Shown here one piece after another: positions 9,336-22,400 of a DNA stretch of 64,000 bases. Every line of letters begins with the position of its first letter. Positions within the stretch are counted from its first letter, which is position 1. The notes beneath the pieces are model-generated. The model had not been told where the DNA came from and searched no databases. It saw nothing but the letters and a program-made list of their open reading frames with translations. Source of the stretch: Arachis hypogaea. Its lineage: Eukaryota; Streptophyta; Magnoliopsida; Fabales; Fabaceae. Where the stretch lies: contig NW_027255453.1 of the NCBI RefSeq assembly GCF_003086295.3, forward strand, positions 1 through 64,000, given 5' to 3'. Made by a program: the position numbers and the translations under genes.

Positions 9336-12300
9336 ATGTGGGGTCACCATCCGGGAGCACCATGCAAGGCCGGATGGGGTTTGTGCTACACTTGTGGAAA
9401 GGCAGGGCATAAAGCTATAAATTGTCCTGAGAAGCAGAAACAAGGTGCTGGAAAGGCACAACAGACTGGTCGGGTGTTCACCACTTCAGCTGTAGGAGCT
9501 GAGGGATCCGAGACACTTATTCGAGGTAACTGTGAAATGGCTGGACAAACTTTAAATGCTTTATTTGATTCGGGAGCATCACATTCATTCATTGCATTTG
9601 AGAAAGCCCATGAGTTAGGACTGAAGATTGTAACTTTAGGTTATGATCTAAGAGTGTACAATGCTACCCATGAAGCCATGGTAACTAGGCTAGGATGCCC
9701 GGAAGTCACCTTTAGGTTCAAGCAGCGTGATTTTGTTCATAATTTAATCTGCTTGCCGATGATTGGGCTTGATCTTATCTTGGGATTGGACTGGTTATCT
9801 AAGAACCATGTTCTGCTTGATTGTTCTACAAAGTCGGTGTACTTTATGCCGGAAGATACTGAAGGGCCGGTCGTGGTGAATAATTATTACTTGAATTCGA
9901 TGATGGTGAATTGTTCCGGAACCGAATGTCAGGGTATCATGTTGTTAACAGCGGGTGTTTCGGGTGATGATCAAAGGTTGGAACAGATTCCGGTTGTGTG
10001 TCAGTTTCCAGAAGTGTTTCCTGATGATATTGATGAGTTTTCACCTAACCGAGAGGTTGAGTTTGCTATTGAATTGGTGCCCGGGGCGGGACCAATCTCA
10101 AGTGCTCCTTATAGGATGTCACCGTTAGAGATGAACGAGCTAAAGTCTCAGTTAGAGGATTTGTTGGGAAAGAATTTTATACGACCAAGTGTTTCTCCGT
10201 GGGGTGCTCCAGTGTTACTGGTGAAGAAGAAGGATGGGAGTATGCGGCTCTGTGTGGATTACAGGCAGTTGAACAAGGTTACAATAAAGAATAAGTACCC
10301 ACTGCCAAGGATTGATGATCTTATGGATCAGTTACAAGGAGCTGGAGTTTTCTCCAAAATTGATTTGCGATCCGGTTATCACCAGATAAGGGTGAGGGAT
10401 GAGGATATCCCTAAGACCGCCTTCAGGACTCGTTATGGTCATTACGAGTACACTGTAATGCCTTTTGGGTTGACGAATGCTCATGCAGTGTTTATGGATT
10501 ACATGAATAGAGTTTTCCGTCCGTTTTTGGATAAATTCGTTGTTGTCTTCATTGATGACATACTGATTTATTCCAAGACTGAAGAAGAGCATGCGGAACA
10601 CTTGAGGACCGTGTTGCAGATTCTAAAGGAGAAGAAACTCTATGCAAAACTGTCGAAGTGTGAGTTTTGGAAGAGTGAGGTGAAGTTTTTGGGCCATGTG
10701 GTGAGTAAGAAGGGAATAGCCGTAGATCCAACTAAGGTGGAGGCTGTGATGGATTGGAAGCAACCAACCACCATAACGGAGATAAGGAGTTTTCTGGGTT
10801 TAGCTGGCTATTACCGAAGGTTCATCAAGGGCTTTTCACAGATAGCCTTGCCAATGACAAAGTTAACTCGCAAAGACACTCCGTTTGTTTGGACTCCTGA
10901 GTGCGAGGAGAGCTTTCAGACACTGAAGGAAAAGTTGACCACTGCACCTGTGTTAGTGTTACCCGAGCCGAATGAGCCATTTGAGGTGTATTGTGATGCC
11001 TCATTGAAGGGTTTAGGGTGCGTGCTGATGCAACATCGTAATGTGGTGGCGTATGCCTCACGACAGTTGAGACCTCATGAAGTTAGTTACCCCACGCACG
11101 ATTTAGAACTCGCTGCGGTTGTGTTTGCCTTGAAGGTGTGGAGGCATTACCTCTATGGGGTTAAGTTCCAAGTTTTCTCTGATCATAAGAGCTTGAAGTA
11201 CCTCTTTGATCAGAAAGAGCTTAATATGAGGCAGAGAAGGTGGATGGAATTGTTGAAGGACTACGACTTTGGGTTGCATTACCATCCGGGAAAAGCGAAT
11301 GTAGTGGCGGATGCTTTAAGTCGAAAGTCATTATATGCGGCTTGGATGATGCTTCAAGAGGAGAAGTTGCTCAAGGGATTTGAGAGTCTGAGAATTGGTG
11401 CTCGAGAAGTATCCGGAACTTTGTGTTTGAGCCGATTAGAAATCTCAAGTGATTTTAAGTCCAAACTCCTAAAGGCTCATCAAAATGATGAAGCGTTATG
11501 GAAAGTGTTACCGGCTATTGAGCAAGGAAAACGGTGGAGAGTGTCGGAAGAAAAAGATGGGTTATGGAGATTCAAGGGTAGGATCATTGTACCGGATGTT
11601 GGCACTTTGAGGCAAGATATTTTAAAGGAGGCACACAAAAGTGGATTCTCCATTCACCCGGGAAGTACTAAGATGTACCATGATTTAAAGGCAATGTTCT
11701 GGTGGCCGGGTATGAAGAATGATGTGGCGGAATATGTTTCAAAGTGCTTAACTTGTCAAAAGGTAAAGATTGAACATCAAAGACCTTCCGGGATGTTGCA
11801 ACCTTTAGAGATTCCGCAATGGAAGTGGGAAAGTATTGCAATGGACTTTGTGTCTGGATTGCCAAGGACTAGGGTCGGTTTTGATGCTATTTGGGTGATT
11901 GTGGACCGACTGACGAAGTCAGCTCACTTTTTACCCATCCGTATGACTTACACCCTTGAGGAGCTAGCATGGTTATACATAAAGGAGATTGTGAGACTTC
12001 ATGGTGTACCTGCTACTATAATCTCTGATAGAGATCCTCGTTTCACTTCAAGGTTTTGGGGTGCATTTCAGAAAGCTTTTGGAACCCGATTAAGCTTGAG
12101 CACGGCTTACCATCCTCAAACAGATGGTCAATCTGAGAGGACAATCCAAACATTAGAGGATATGTTGAGAGCTTGTGTTTTGGACCAACCGGTGAGTTGG
12201 GATCGGTATATGCCATTAGTGGAGTTTGCATACAATAATAGTTATCATGCGAGCATTGGAATGGCTCCGTATGAGGCCTTGTATGGGAGGAAATGTCAAT

Positions 12301-12956
12301 CTCCACTATGTTGGTATGAAGCTGGAGAGAAAAGCTTATTGGGGCCGGAAATGATAGCTGAGACTACTGAACAAGTCAAGAAAATCCGTGATAGGATGCT
12401 TACGGCGCAGAGTCGTCAAAAGAGTTACGCCGATCAGAGGCGAAAGCCCTTAGAATTTGAGGAAGGAGATCATGTTTTTCTTAAGGTTACTCCGACTACG
12501 GGAGTAGGTAGGGCAATTAAGGCAAAGAAGTTGAATCCTCGGTACATTGGTCCATTTCAAATCCTGGAGAGGATTGGACCGGTGGCGTATCGGGTGGCTC
12601 TACCACCTCATCTTTCGAACCTGCACGACGTGTTTCACGTGTCGCAGCTTCGGAAGTACACTCCTGATGCTAGCCATGTGTTGGAACCTGAATCGGTTCA
12701 GTTGAGGGAAGATTTGACGCTTCCAGTGGCTCCGGTCAGAATTGATGATACTAGTATCAAACGGTTGCGTGGAAAAGAGGTTTCATTGGTCAAAGTGGCT
12801 TGGAGTCGAGGCGGTGTTGAGGAACACACTTGGGAACTTGAGTCGGAGATGCGAACGGATTACCCGCAGTTATTCTCAGGTAATTGCATTCGAATTTTGT
12901 GGGCAAAATTCCCAATTAGGTGGGTAGAATGTAAAACCCGGTTAATTAACGGCTAA
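9336..12956 (+). CDS. pol: Pol polyprotein of chromovirus copy 1 (PR-RT-RH-INT)
   Basis: 1,206 codons. It starts within the Gag zinc-knuckle segment ([18 protein letters not shown] type, residues 17-30). Aspartic protease DSGA is at residue 78. RT has VDYRQLN and the catalytic FIDD near residue 406. RNase H has YCDAS (Asp554), SDHKSL and ADALSR. Integrase has an HHCC finger and a D837-D898-E934 triad with the usual 35-residue D-E spacing. A degenerate chromodomain-like tail ends in TDYPQLF. Together these mature Gag, copy the RNA and insert the cDNA. The usually conserved Pro in the RT motif GLTNAPA is His383 here and in copy 2. The frame runs 27 bp into the 3' LTR. All visible catalytic residues are present, so activity is possible. 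Confidence 0.93.
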   Translation: MWGHHPGAPCKAGWGLCYTCGKAGHKAINCPEKQKQGAGKAQQTGRVFTTSAVGAEGSETLIRGNCEMAGQTLNALFDSGASHSFIAFEKAHELGLKIVTLGYDLRVYNATHEAMVTRLGCPEVTFRFKQRDFVHNLICLPMIGLDLILGLDWLSKNHVLLDCSTKSVYFMPEDTEGPVVVNNYYLNSMMVNCSGTECQGIMLLTAGVSGDDQRLEQIPVVCQFPEVFPDDIDEFSPNREVEFAIELVPGAGPISSAPYRMSPLEMNELKSQLEDLLGKNFIRPSVSPWGAPVLLVKKKDGSMRLCVDYRQLNKVTIKNKYPLPRIDDLMDQLQGAGVFSKIDLRSGYHQIRVRDEDIPKTAFRTRYGHYEYTVMPFGLTNAHAVFMDYMNRVFRPFLDKFVVVFIDDILIYSKTEEEHAEHLRTVLQILKEKKLYAKLSKCEFWKSEVKFLGHVVSKKGIAVDPTKVEAVMDWKQPTTITEIRSFLGLAGYYRRFIKGFSQIALPMTKLTRKDTPFVWTPECEESFQTLKEKLTTAPVLVLPEPNEPFEVYCDASLKGLGCVLMQHRNVVAYASRQLRPHEVSYPTHDLELAAVVFALKVWRHYLYGVKFQVFSDHKSLKYLFDQKELNMRQRRWMELLKDYDFGLHYHPGKANVVADALSRKSLYAAWMMLQEEKLLKGFESLRIGAREVSGTLCLSRLEISSDFKSKLLKAHQNDEALWKVLPAIEQGKRWRVSEEKDGLWRFKGRIIVPDVGTLRQDILKEAHKSGFSIHPGSTKMYHDLKAMFWWPGMKNDVAEYVSKCLTCQKVKIEHQRPSGMLQPLEIPQWKWESIAMDFVSGLPRTRVGFDAIWVIVDRLTKSAHFLPIRMTYTLEELAWLYIKEIVRLHGVPATIISDRDPRFTSRFWGAFQKAFGTRLSLSTAYHPQTDGQSERTIQTLEDMLRACVLDQPVSWDRYMPLVEFAYNNSYHASIGMAPYEALYGRKCQSPLCWYEAGEKSLLGPEMIAETTEQVKKIRDRMLTAQSRQKSYADQRRKPLEFEEGDHVFLKVTPTTGVGRAIKAKKLNPRYIGPFQILERIGPVAYRVALPPHLSNLHDVFHVSQLRKYTPDASHVLEPESVQLREDLTLPVAPVRIDDTSIKRLRGKEVSLVKVAWSRGGVEEHTWELESEMRTDYPQLFSGNCIRILWAKFPIRWVECKTRLING
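12918..12929 (+). other. Polypurine tract
   Basis: Purine-rich aggtgggtagaa directly before the TG of the 3' LTR, the expected plus-strand priming site. It is short and broken by two T. It lies inside the pol reading frame. Confidence 0.6.
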
Positions 12957-15900
12957 TTAACCCATAAATGAGAATTTATTCTAGAAAGCCTAAAATGTGA
13001 TTTTTATGGCTAAATGTGATAGAGGAGACTGAGACGAGAATTTTGGTACCAATTTTATAGGATTCGGACCAAGATTGGACCGAACGGGCCAAACCGGGCC
13101 AATTGGACCCAACGTGGGCCCTTGGCCCAACATAATTTAACCAAAACCCTAGTTTTCAGCACTCTCTCTCCTCATTTGTTACACACACAAGCTGAAATTT
13201 GAGAGAAAGGGAGAAGAACACTCTCTCAAGTTCTTTCTCTCACTTGATCTTCAAACCACCATAACTTTTGATCTAGAGCTCCGATTGCCGCCCCGTTTGC
13301 GGCCACGCGTTCACCGCGGAGAGCTCTACAAAACCCATACAACCAATCTTGAGGTAAGCCACGTGTTGCTGTTCGAATCTCAGCCCTTATTTTCGAGTTT
13401 CATGGGTGAAATGTTGAGATTTTGGGTTCTTTGATGTTATAGGACCCAACTCTCTTGAAGGAGAAGGTTAATCTTGTCTCCTTGGACCTTGGGTGTGGTA
13501 AGATTCTCAACCCTAGTGTAATTTGTGATTTTATGATGTTTGGGTTTTGAGATGTTGTGTATGGGTATGATGGTTATGGCCTAGGTTGTGTGTGTGTGGA
13601 TATTGGAGCTTGATTGGTGATTTTGAAAAGCTTGGAAAGGGCTTGGTGGTGAAAAATCTGTTCTTGGAGGTATTGAGGCCTTGAGAGCTTGTGGATAAGT
13701 GGTTTGGAAGTGCTCCGGGTGAGCTTGGGAAAATCGGCTAAGGTATGGTTTCGGTTTCCCGTATCTAATATGTAATGTGGTAGGAAATACTTAGGCTAGA
13801 GGCCCTAAGATAGGCATTGAATGGTTGATGTTGTTGAATAATTGAGATATATGATGTGGTCATATATATGATGATGATTATTGATGCCTTGGTGGTATGA
13901 TGTATGAGAAATATGCATGTTGTGATATATGCTTGATGATTGGTTATGGTTGAATTGTGGGTTGAACCATGTTTATGGTGAGTATGTTATTGATTGTGTA
14001 CAATGATGATTTAGTGGAATTGGTGTTGTTGATAATTGGCATGAGAAAGAGTGTATGATATGTCAATATGTTTGAGTTTGAGCCACTGGGGTGAAGTGGG
14101 TTAGAATGATGAGATAGTGATTTTGTATATTGTGGTAAAATCTCAATGTGTGAGTTGAGGAGGCTTGATGTTGAAATTGATGTATTTTGATTGATTTCAA
14201 AGAAAAGGGATGAAAATGGCATGTTTTGATTGATTTTGAAAAGAGTTGGAAATGGCTTGTTTGAAAATGGCACTTTGTGGTTTTTATGAAAATATGATTT
14301 TTGGGCATACTTTGGTGGGACATAACTTGGACTACGGATCTCTGTTTTGTGCCAAATCTATTTAGAAATGAAATTGGATCCGGGATGTCCATGCCGTGCG
14401 AAGAACGGGTGAAAAACGATTTAAAATGAGAAAGTTATGTCCGTTGGAAGATTGGGGTTTAAATTGGTGAATTCTGCAGCTTTTAACTTAGAAAATTTTT
14501 AGCAGAATGACCCCTTGCGCGTGGGCGCACTTGGCGCGTGCGCGCCGTTCTTCCCGAAATTTGCCATCCACGCGTGAGCGTGATGTGCGCGGGCGCGCCG
14601 ATTGTGCTGCACCCAATGCCCAGCCATTTTCCAGAGACTTATGCCAGAACTGTGCCAGTGTTGTGCCTGGGGCACGAGAACACCCACGCGTACGCGTGGT
14701 TGACGCTTACGCGTCGATTGGCAATGTTTAATCCACGCGTTAGCGTGCATGACGCTTGCGCGTCGATGAAGTTTTGAGGCCACTCCCGCGTGCGCGTAGA
14801 GTGCGCGTACGCGTGGACCTGTTTTCATCCCAAAGTTGATTTTTGAGTTTTAAAAGCCAAATTTCATACTTCTAAGCCTCCGATCTCACCACTTATATCT
14901 TAAATCATTATGATAAGTCTAGCTATGAGAGAAGGAGCTAGTGGATGTGGTAACTTGCGAGTGAAGCAAGGAAAAATGAATAATCAATGAGGATCATTGA
15001 TGATTATGTGAGATGTGGAGGATGGTGGTGGAAGTGCTTGTTATGCCATTGGCCGAGGGGCTGTAATTGTTTATGAATTGGCTGGTTCTGGATTGAACCG
15101 TGAGCCGGAATAGCTGTGTATGCTATGAATATTGGCTGGTTATGGATTTAACCGTGAGCCGGAATGGCTGATATGGATGTTGATCCATGGATGAGAATTC
15201 ATGCATGTTTATGCTGAATTATTGATAATTGTGATTTGCACTTCCACTATCTGAGATACGAGTTTCCCTGGGTAGTAGCAGTGGCTAGCCACCACGTACT
15301 CCAGGTTGAGACTTGATACTCTGTTGACCCTATGTCATAAGTGTGGCCGGGCACTGTGAAAGACCCGGATGAGCTCGCCCCCGTAAATATTCACCAGTGA
15401 GGGTGATGGATATGGATCATGATTATGATCAAGTTTATGACGAGTATAACTCGAGTTGGGGATGCATGACAGAGGGACGGTCCAATGGTTAGCTACCAGG
15501 ACTTGTCGGGTTGGCTCTATAACTGACAGATGATATCATCAGCCACTAGGGACAGGCATTCATCATATGCATACTATGTGAATTGTTTGAGATTGCCTAT
15601 TTGACTGCATATTACTTGCTAATTGTCTAAATGCCTTAACTGCTCCTATTTGTATATTCCTTGCTTGATATAACTGTGTTTGCTATTTATACTCCTGCTG
15701 GTGGTTGGGAGGTCTGAAGGAATTGGTAAGGGAAGTATTAGTTAGATTGAAGAATCCTTAGTCAGTTGCCTTGTATGGTTTAGCTTGTTTATAAGCTTGG
15801 ATATTATCTGGAGGAAGTTCTAGGATTGCCTTCGGCTTTCCTCCATTATTATGTATTATATATGTGGAAGCTGTTACCATGCTGGGGACCTCTGGTTCTC

Positions 15901-16457
15901 ACCCATGCGGATTTTGTGGTTTTCAGATGCAGGACACGAGGTTTCCCGTTGAAGCAAGCTGGAGACTTCTATATCGCGAAGATCCTTTGTTCTCGGGGCT
16001 ATGTTTTGGTTTATATGTTTTGCTTAGATACTTTTATCTCCATTAAATAATACAAACTGTGATGACTCCTCTTATGGGAGATTTTGGAGAATAGGTTTTA
16101 TGTATTTGTGTCCCTTTGGGTTTCCTTTGGGTTTTCCTTATTTTATCATATGTATATATTGTTATACTCGGACCGGTTATCTTCGCAGCCGGATCTTGAG
16201 TATTGATATTCCTGTTTTTGGCACTCCTTTGTATATATATAATCTCGCGTTGGTTTATCCTTATTCGTTACGTTATCGAGCGGAGTGTTGCGCTTTGAGT
16301 TGCGGTTTTTTGTTTACCCCTTTTTCTACAAAGGCTCCTAGTTATAATCAACCATTCATACTACTATACGTACTAAATTTTTATTTTAGAGGTTGTAATA
16401 CCTTGCCATCCTTGAATTATGACTTAAGCATAAGACTCTGTATGGTAGGGTGTTACA
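12930..16457 (+). repeat. 3' LTR of chromovirus copy 1
   Basis: Matches the 5' LTR end to end (TGTAAAACCC to GGGTGTTACA). By eye about 18 substitutions separate the two, nearly all transitions, for example gtataatatg versus gtatgatatg, and gacgtgagg versus gacacgagg. It repeats the site II/telo-box cluster (13115-13151) and the ACGCGT island (14513-14820). No coding content recognised. Confidence 0.95.
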
Positions 16458-16462
16458 CTATT
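16458..16462 (+). other. Right target-site duplication (CTATT)
   Basis: The first five bases after the 3' LTR are ctatt, and satellite continues in phase (ctattttttcataaatac). The left flank of copy 1 ends in tatt within a degraded stretch, and copy 2's LTR is preceded by an intact ctatt at 31673-31677. Confidence 0.7.
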
Positions 16463-17586
16463 TTTTCATAAATACAGAATAAATTAATTTTAAAAATTTA
16501 AACTTTTTAAATTTTTGTTTATTGGATATTTTTTAAAATCTTTATTTTTCAACTTTTTGGTAAAAAGATTTTTTTTTAGTTTCAAAATTTAAAAATAAAA
16601 AGTTTTCATCTTTTTTTTGTCTTCCTAATATTGCTGGTGTTTATTTTATTTTTTAATTTTCAATAAAAAATTTAATTTTTAAATTTAAAAATTCATAAAA
16701 ATGAAAAATTTTGTCTTTTCAAATCCTAAATTTTTTTCAAGAACATTTTTTTATATTTTTTAATCACCGGATAATGCTATTTTTTCATAAATGCAGAATA
16801 AATTAATTTTAAAAATTTAAACTTTTTAAATTTTTGTTTATTGGATATTTTTTAAAATCTTTATTTTTCAACTTTTTGGTAAAAAGATTATTTTTTTAGT
16901 TTCAAAATTTAAAAATAAAAAGTTTTCATCTTTTTTTTGTCTTCCTAATATTGCAAGACTTTATTTTATTTTTTAATTTTTAATAAAAAATTTAATTTTT
17001 AAATTTAAACATTCATAAAAAGGAAAAGTTTTGTCTTTTCAAATCCTAAATTTTTTTTCAAGAACATTTTTTATTTTTTTAATCACCGGATAATGCTATT
17101 TTTTCATAAATACAGAATAAATTAATTTTAAAAATTTAAACTTTTTAAATTTTTGTTTATTGGATATTTTTTAAAATCTTTATTTTTCAACTTTTTGGTA
17201 AAAAGATTATTTTTTTAGTTTCAAAATTTAAAAATAAAAAGTTTTCATCTTTTTTTTGTCTTCCTAATATTGCAGGACTTTATTTTATTTTTTAATTTTC
17301 AATAAAAAAATTTAATTTTTAAATTTAAAATTCATAAAAATGAAAATTTTGTCTTTTCAAATCCTAAATTTTTTTCAAGAACATTTTTTATTTTTTTAAT
17401 CACCGGATAATGCTATTTTTTCATAAATACAGAATAAATTAATTTTAAAAATTTAAACTTTTTAAATTTTTGTTTATTGGATATTTTTTAAAATCTTTAT
17501 TTTTCAACTTTTTGGTAAAAAGATTATTTTTTTAGTTTCAAAATTTAAAAATAAAAAGTTTTCATCTTTTTTTTGTCTTCCTAATA

Positions 17587-18015
17587 TTGCGGTTTATTTT
17601 ATTTTTTAATTTTAATAAAAAATTTAATTTTAAATTTAAAATTCATAAAAAGAAAATTTTGTCTTTTCAAATCCTAAATTTTTTTCAAGAACATTTTTTT
17701 ATTTTTTAATACGGATAATCTATTTTTTCAATAAATAAATTAATTTAAAATTTATTAATTTTTAAATTTAAAATTCATAAAAAGAAAATTTTGTCTTTTC
17801 AAATCCTAAATTTTTTTCAAGAACATTTTTTATTTTTTTAATCACCGGATAATGCTATTTTTTCATAAATCAGAATAAATTAATTTTAAAATTTAAACTT
17901 TTTAAATTTTTGTTTATTGGATATTTTTTAAAATCTTTATTTTTCAACTTTTTGGTAAAAAGATTATTTTTTTAGTTTCAAAATTTAAAAATAAAAAGTT
18001 TTCATCTTTTTTTTG
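17587..18015 (+). repeat. Aberrant satellite unit (about 440 bp)
   Basis: The landmark spacing here is about 440 bp instead of about 317. The segment around ttcataaaaagaaaattttg occurs twice, about 127 bp apart, joined through a degraded stretch at 17700-17760. This may be a partial monomer left by unequal exchange, or a consensus error. Confidence 0.7.
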
Positions 18016-19306
18016 TCTTCCTAATATTGCAGACTTTATTTTATTTTTTAATTTTTAATAAAAAATTTAATTTTTAAATTTAAACATTCATAAAAAGGAA
18101 AAGTTTTGTCTTTTCAAATCCTAAATTTTTTTCAAGAACATTTTTTATTTTTTTAATCACCGGATAATGCTATTTTTTCATAAATACAGAATAAATTAAT
18201 TTTAAAAATTTAAACTTTTTAAATTTTTGTTTATTGGATATTTTTTAAAATCTTTATTTTTCAACTTTTTGGTAAAAAGATTATTTTTTTAGTTTCAAAA
18301 TTTAAAAATAAAAAGTTTTCATCTTTTTTTTGTCTTCCTAATATTGCTGGGTTTATTTTATTTTTTAATTTTCAATAAAAAATTTAATTTTTAAATTTAA
18401 AAATTCATAAAAATGAAAATTTTGTCTTTTCAAATCCTAAATTTTTTTCAAGAACATTTTTTATTTTTTTAATCACCGGATAATGCTATTTTTTCATAAA
18501 TGCAGAATAAATTAATTTTAACAATTTAAACTTTTAAATTTTTGTTTATTGGATATTTTTTAAAATCTTTATTTTTCAACTTTTTGGTAAAAAGATTATT
18601 TTTTTAGTTTCAAAATTTAAAAATAAAAAGTTTTCATCTTTTTTTTGTCTTCCTAATATTGCAGGACTTTATTTTATTTTTTAATTTTAATAAAAAATTT
18701 AATTTTTAAATTTAAACATTCATAAAAAGGAAAAGTTTTGTCTTTTCAAATCCTAAATTTTTTTTCAAGAACATTTTTTATTTTTTTAATCACCGGATAA
18801 TGCTATTTTTTCATAAATACAGAATAAATTAATTTTAAAAATTTAAACTTTTTAAATTTTTGTTTATTGGATATTTTTTAAAATCTTTATTTTTCAACTT
18901 TTTGGTAAAAAGATTATTTTTTTAGTTTCAAAATTTAAAAATAAAAAGTTTTCATCTTTTTTTTGTCTTCCTAATATTGCAGGACTTTATTTTATTTTTT
19001 AATTTTCAATAAAAAATTTAATTTTTAAATTTAAAAATTCATAAAAAGAAAATTTTGTCTTTTCAAATCCTAAATTTTTTTCAAGAACATTTTTTATTTT
19101 TTTAATCACCGGATAATGCTATTTTTTCATAAATGCAGAATAAATTAATTTTAAAATTTAAACTTTTTAAATTTTTGTTTATTGGATATTTTTTAAAATC
19201 TTTATTTTTCAACTTTTTGGTAAAAAGATTATTTTTTTAGTTTCAAAATTTAAAAATAAAAAGTTTTCATCTTTTTTTTGTCTTCCTAATATTGCAGACT
19301 TTATTT

Positions 19307-19471
<165 letters not shown>

Positions 19472-22400
19472 TAATAAAAAATTTAATTTTTAAATTTAAA
19501 AATTCATAAAAATGAAAATTTTGTCTTTTCAAATCCTAAATTTTTTTCAAGAACATTTTTTATTTTTTTAATCACCGGATAATGCTATTTTTTCATAAAT
19601 GCAGAATAAATTAATTTTAAAATTTAAACTTTTTAAATTTTTGTTTATTGGATATTTTTTAAAATCTTTATTTTTCAACTTTTTGGTAAAAAGATTATTT
19701 TTTTAGTTTCAAAATTTAAAAATAAAAAGTTTTCATCTTTTTTTTGTCTTCCTAATATTGCAGACTTTATTTTATTTTTTAATTTTTAATAAAAAATTTA
19801 ATTTTTAAATTTAAACATTCATAAAAAGGAAAAGTTTTGTCTTTTCAAATCCTAAATTTTTTTTCAAGAACATTTTTTATTTTTTTAATCACCGGATAAT
19901 GCTATTTTTTCATAAATACAGAATAAATTAATTTTAAAAATTTAAACTTTTTAAATTTTTGTTTATTGGATATTTTTTAAAATCTTTATTTTTCAACTTT
20001 TTGGTAAAAAGATTATTTTTTTAGTTTCAAAATTTAAAAATAAAAAGTTTTCATCTTTTTTTTGTCTTCCTAATATTGCAGGACTTTATTTTATTTTTTA
20101 ATTTTCAATAAAAAAATTTAATTTTTAAATTTAAAATTCATAAAAATGAAAATTTTGTCTTTTCAAATCCTAAATTTTTTTTCAAGAACATTTTTTATTT
20201 TTTTAATCACCGGATAATGCTATTTTTTCATAAATGCAGAATAAATTAATTTTAAAATTTAAACTTTTAAATTTTTGTTTATTGGATATTTTTTAAAATC
20301 TTTATTTTTCAACTTTTTGGTAAAAAGATTATTTTTTTAGTTTCAAAATTTAAAAATAAAAAGTTTTCATCTTTTTTTTGTCTTCCTAATATTGCAGGAC
20401 TTTATTTTATTTTTTAATTTTAATAAAAAAATTTAATTTTTAAATTTAAACATTCATAAAAAGGAAAAGTTTTGTCTTTTCAAATCCTAAATTTTTTTCA
20501 AGAACATTTTTTATTTTTTTAATCACCGGATAATGCTATTTTTTCATAAATACAGAATAAATTAATTTTAAAAATTTAAACTTTTTAAATTTTTGTTTAT
20601 TGGATATTTTTTAAAATCTTTATTTTTCAACTTTTTGGTAAAAAGATTATTTTTTTAGTTTCAAAATTTAAAAATAAAAAGTTTTCATCTTTTTTTTGTC
20701 TTCCTAATATTGCAGGACTTTATTTTATTTTTTAATTTTAATAAAAAATTTAATTTTTAAATTTAAACATTCATAAAAAGGAAAAGTTTTGTCTTTTCAA
20801 ATCCTAAATTTTTTTTCAAGAACATTTTTTATTTTTTTAATCACCGGATAATGCTATTTTTTCATAAATACAGAATAAATTAATTTTAAAAATTTAAACT
20901 TTTTAAATTTTTGTTTATTGGATATTTTTTAAAATCTTTATTTTTCAACTTTTTGGTAAAAAGATTATTTTTTTAGTTTCAAAATTTAAAAATAAAAAGT
21001 TTTCATCTTTTTTTTGTCTTCCTAATATTGCAGGACTTTATTTTATTTTTTAATTTTCAATAAAAAATTTAATTTTTAAATTTAAAAATTCATAAAAATG
21101 AAAATTTTGTCTTTTCAAATCCTAAATTTTTTTCAAGAACATTTTTTATTTTTTTAATCACCGGATAATGCTATTTTTTCATAAATGCAGAATAAATTAA
21201 TTTTAACAATTTAAACTTTTTAAATTTTTGTTTATTGGATATTTTTTAAAATCTTTATTTTTCAACTTTTTGGTAAAAAGATTATTTTTTTAGTTTCAAA
21301 ATTTAAAAATAAAAAGTTTTCATCTTTTTTTTGTCTTCCTAATATTGCAGACTTTATTTTATTTTTTAATTTTAATAAAAAATTTAATTTTTAAATTTAA
21401 ACATTCATAAAAAGGAAAAGTTTTGTCTTTTCAAATCCTAAATTTTTTTTCAAGAACATTTTTTATTTTTTTAATCACCGGATAATGCTATTTTTTCATA
21501 AATACAGAATAAATTAATTTTAAAAATTTAAACTTTTTAAATTTTTGTTTATTGGATATTTTTTAAAATCTTTATTTTTCAACTTTTTGGTAAAAAGATT
21601 ATTTTTTTAGTTTCAAAATTTAAAAATAAAAAGTTTTCATCTTTTTTTTGTCTTCCTAATATTGCTGGACTTTATTTTATTTTTTAATTTTCAATAAAAA
21701 AATTTAATTTTTAAATTTAAAATTCATAAAAATGAAAATTTTGTCTTTTCAAATCCTAAATTTTTTTCAAGAACATTTTTTATTTTTTTAATCACCGGAT
21801 AATGCTATTTTTTCATAAATGCAGAATAAATTAATTTTAAAAATTTAAACTTTTTAAATTTTTGTTTATTGGATATTTTTTAAAATCTTTATTTTTCAAC
21901 TTTTTGGTAAAAAGATTATTTTTTTAGTTTCAAAATTTAAAAATAAAAAGTTTTCATCTTTTTTTTGTCTTCCTAATATTGCAGGACTTTATTTTATTTT
22001 TTAATTTTTAATAAAAAATTTAATTTTTAAATTTAAACATTCATAAAAAGGAAAAGTTTTGTCTTTTCAAATCCTAAATTTTTTTTCAAGAACATTTTTT
22101 ATTTTTTTAATCACCGGATAATGCTATTTTTTCATAAATACAGAATAAATTAATTTTAAAAATTTAAACTTTTTAAATTTTTGTTTATTGGATATTTTTT
22201 AAAATCTTTATTTTTCAACTTTTTGGTAAAAAGATTATTTTTTTAGTTTCAAAATTTAAAAATAAAAAGTTTTCATCTTTTTTTTGTCTTCCTAATATTG
22301 CTGGACTTTATTTTATTTTTTAATTTTCAATAAAAAATTTAATTTTTAAATTTAAAATTCATAAAAATGAAAATTTTGTCTTTTCAAATCCTAAATTTTT

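Larger units (their letters stand above)
4700..16457 (+). mobile_element. Complete Ty3/gypsy chromovirus LTR retrotransposon, Tekay/Del-like (copy 1)
   Basis: Element of about 11.76 kb with two LTRs of about 3.5 kb (4700-8215 and 12930-16457) beginning TGTAAA and ending GTTACA. An initiator tRNA-Met primer-binding site follows the 5' LTR, and a short purine-rich tract precedes the 3' LTR. Domain order is Gag, zinc knuckles, protease, RT, RNase H, integrase and a degenerate chromodomain-like tail, which is the Ty3/gypsy order. The C-terminal block ending in DYPQLF and the long LTRs point to the Tekay/Del clade. The right flank is CTATT; the left flank is a degraded ATT end of the same satellite position, so a 5-bp CTATT target duplication is likely. 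By eye the LTRs differ at about 18 substitutions, so insertion was recent. Confidence 0.93.
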
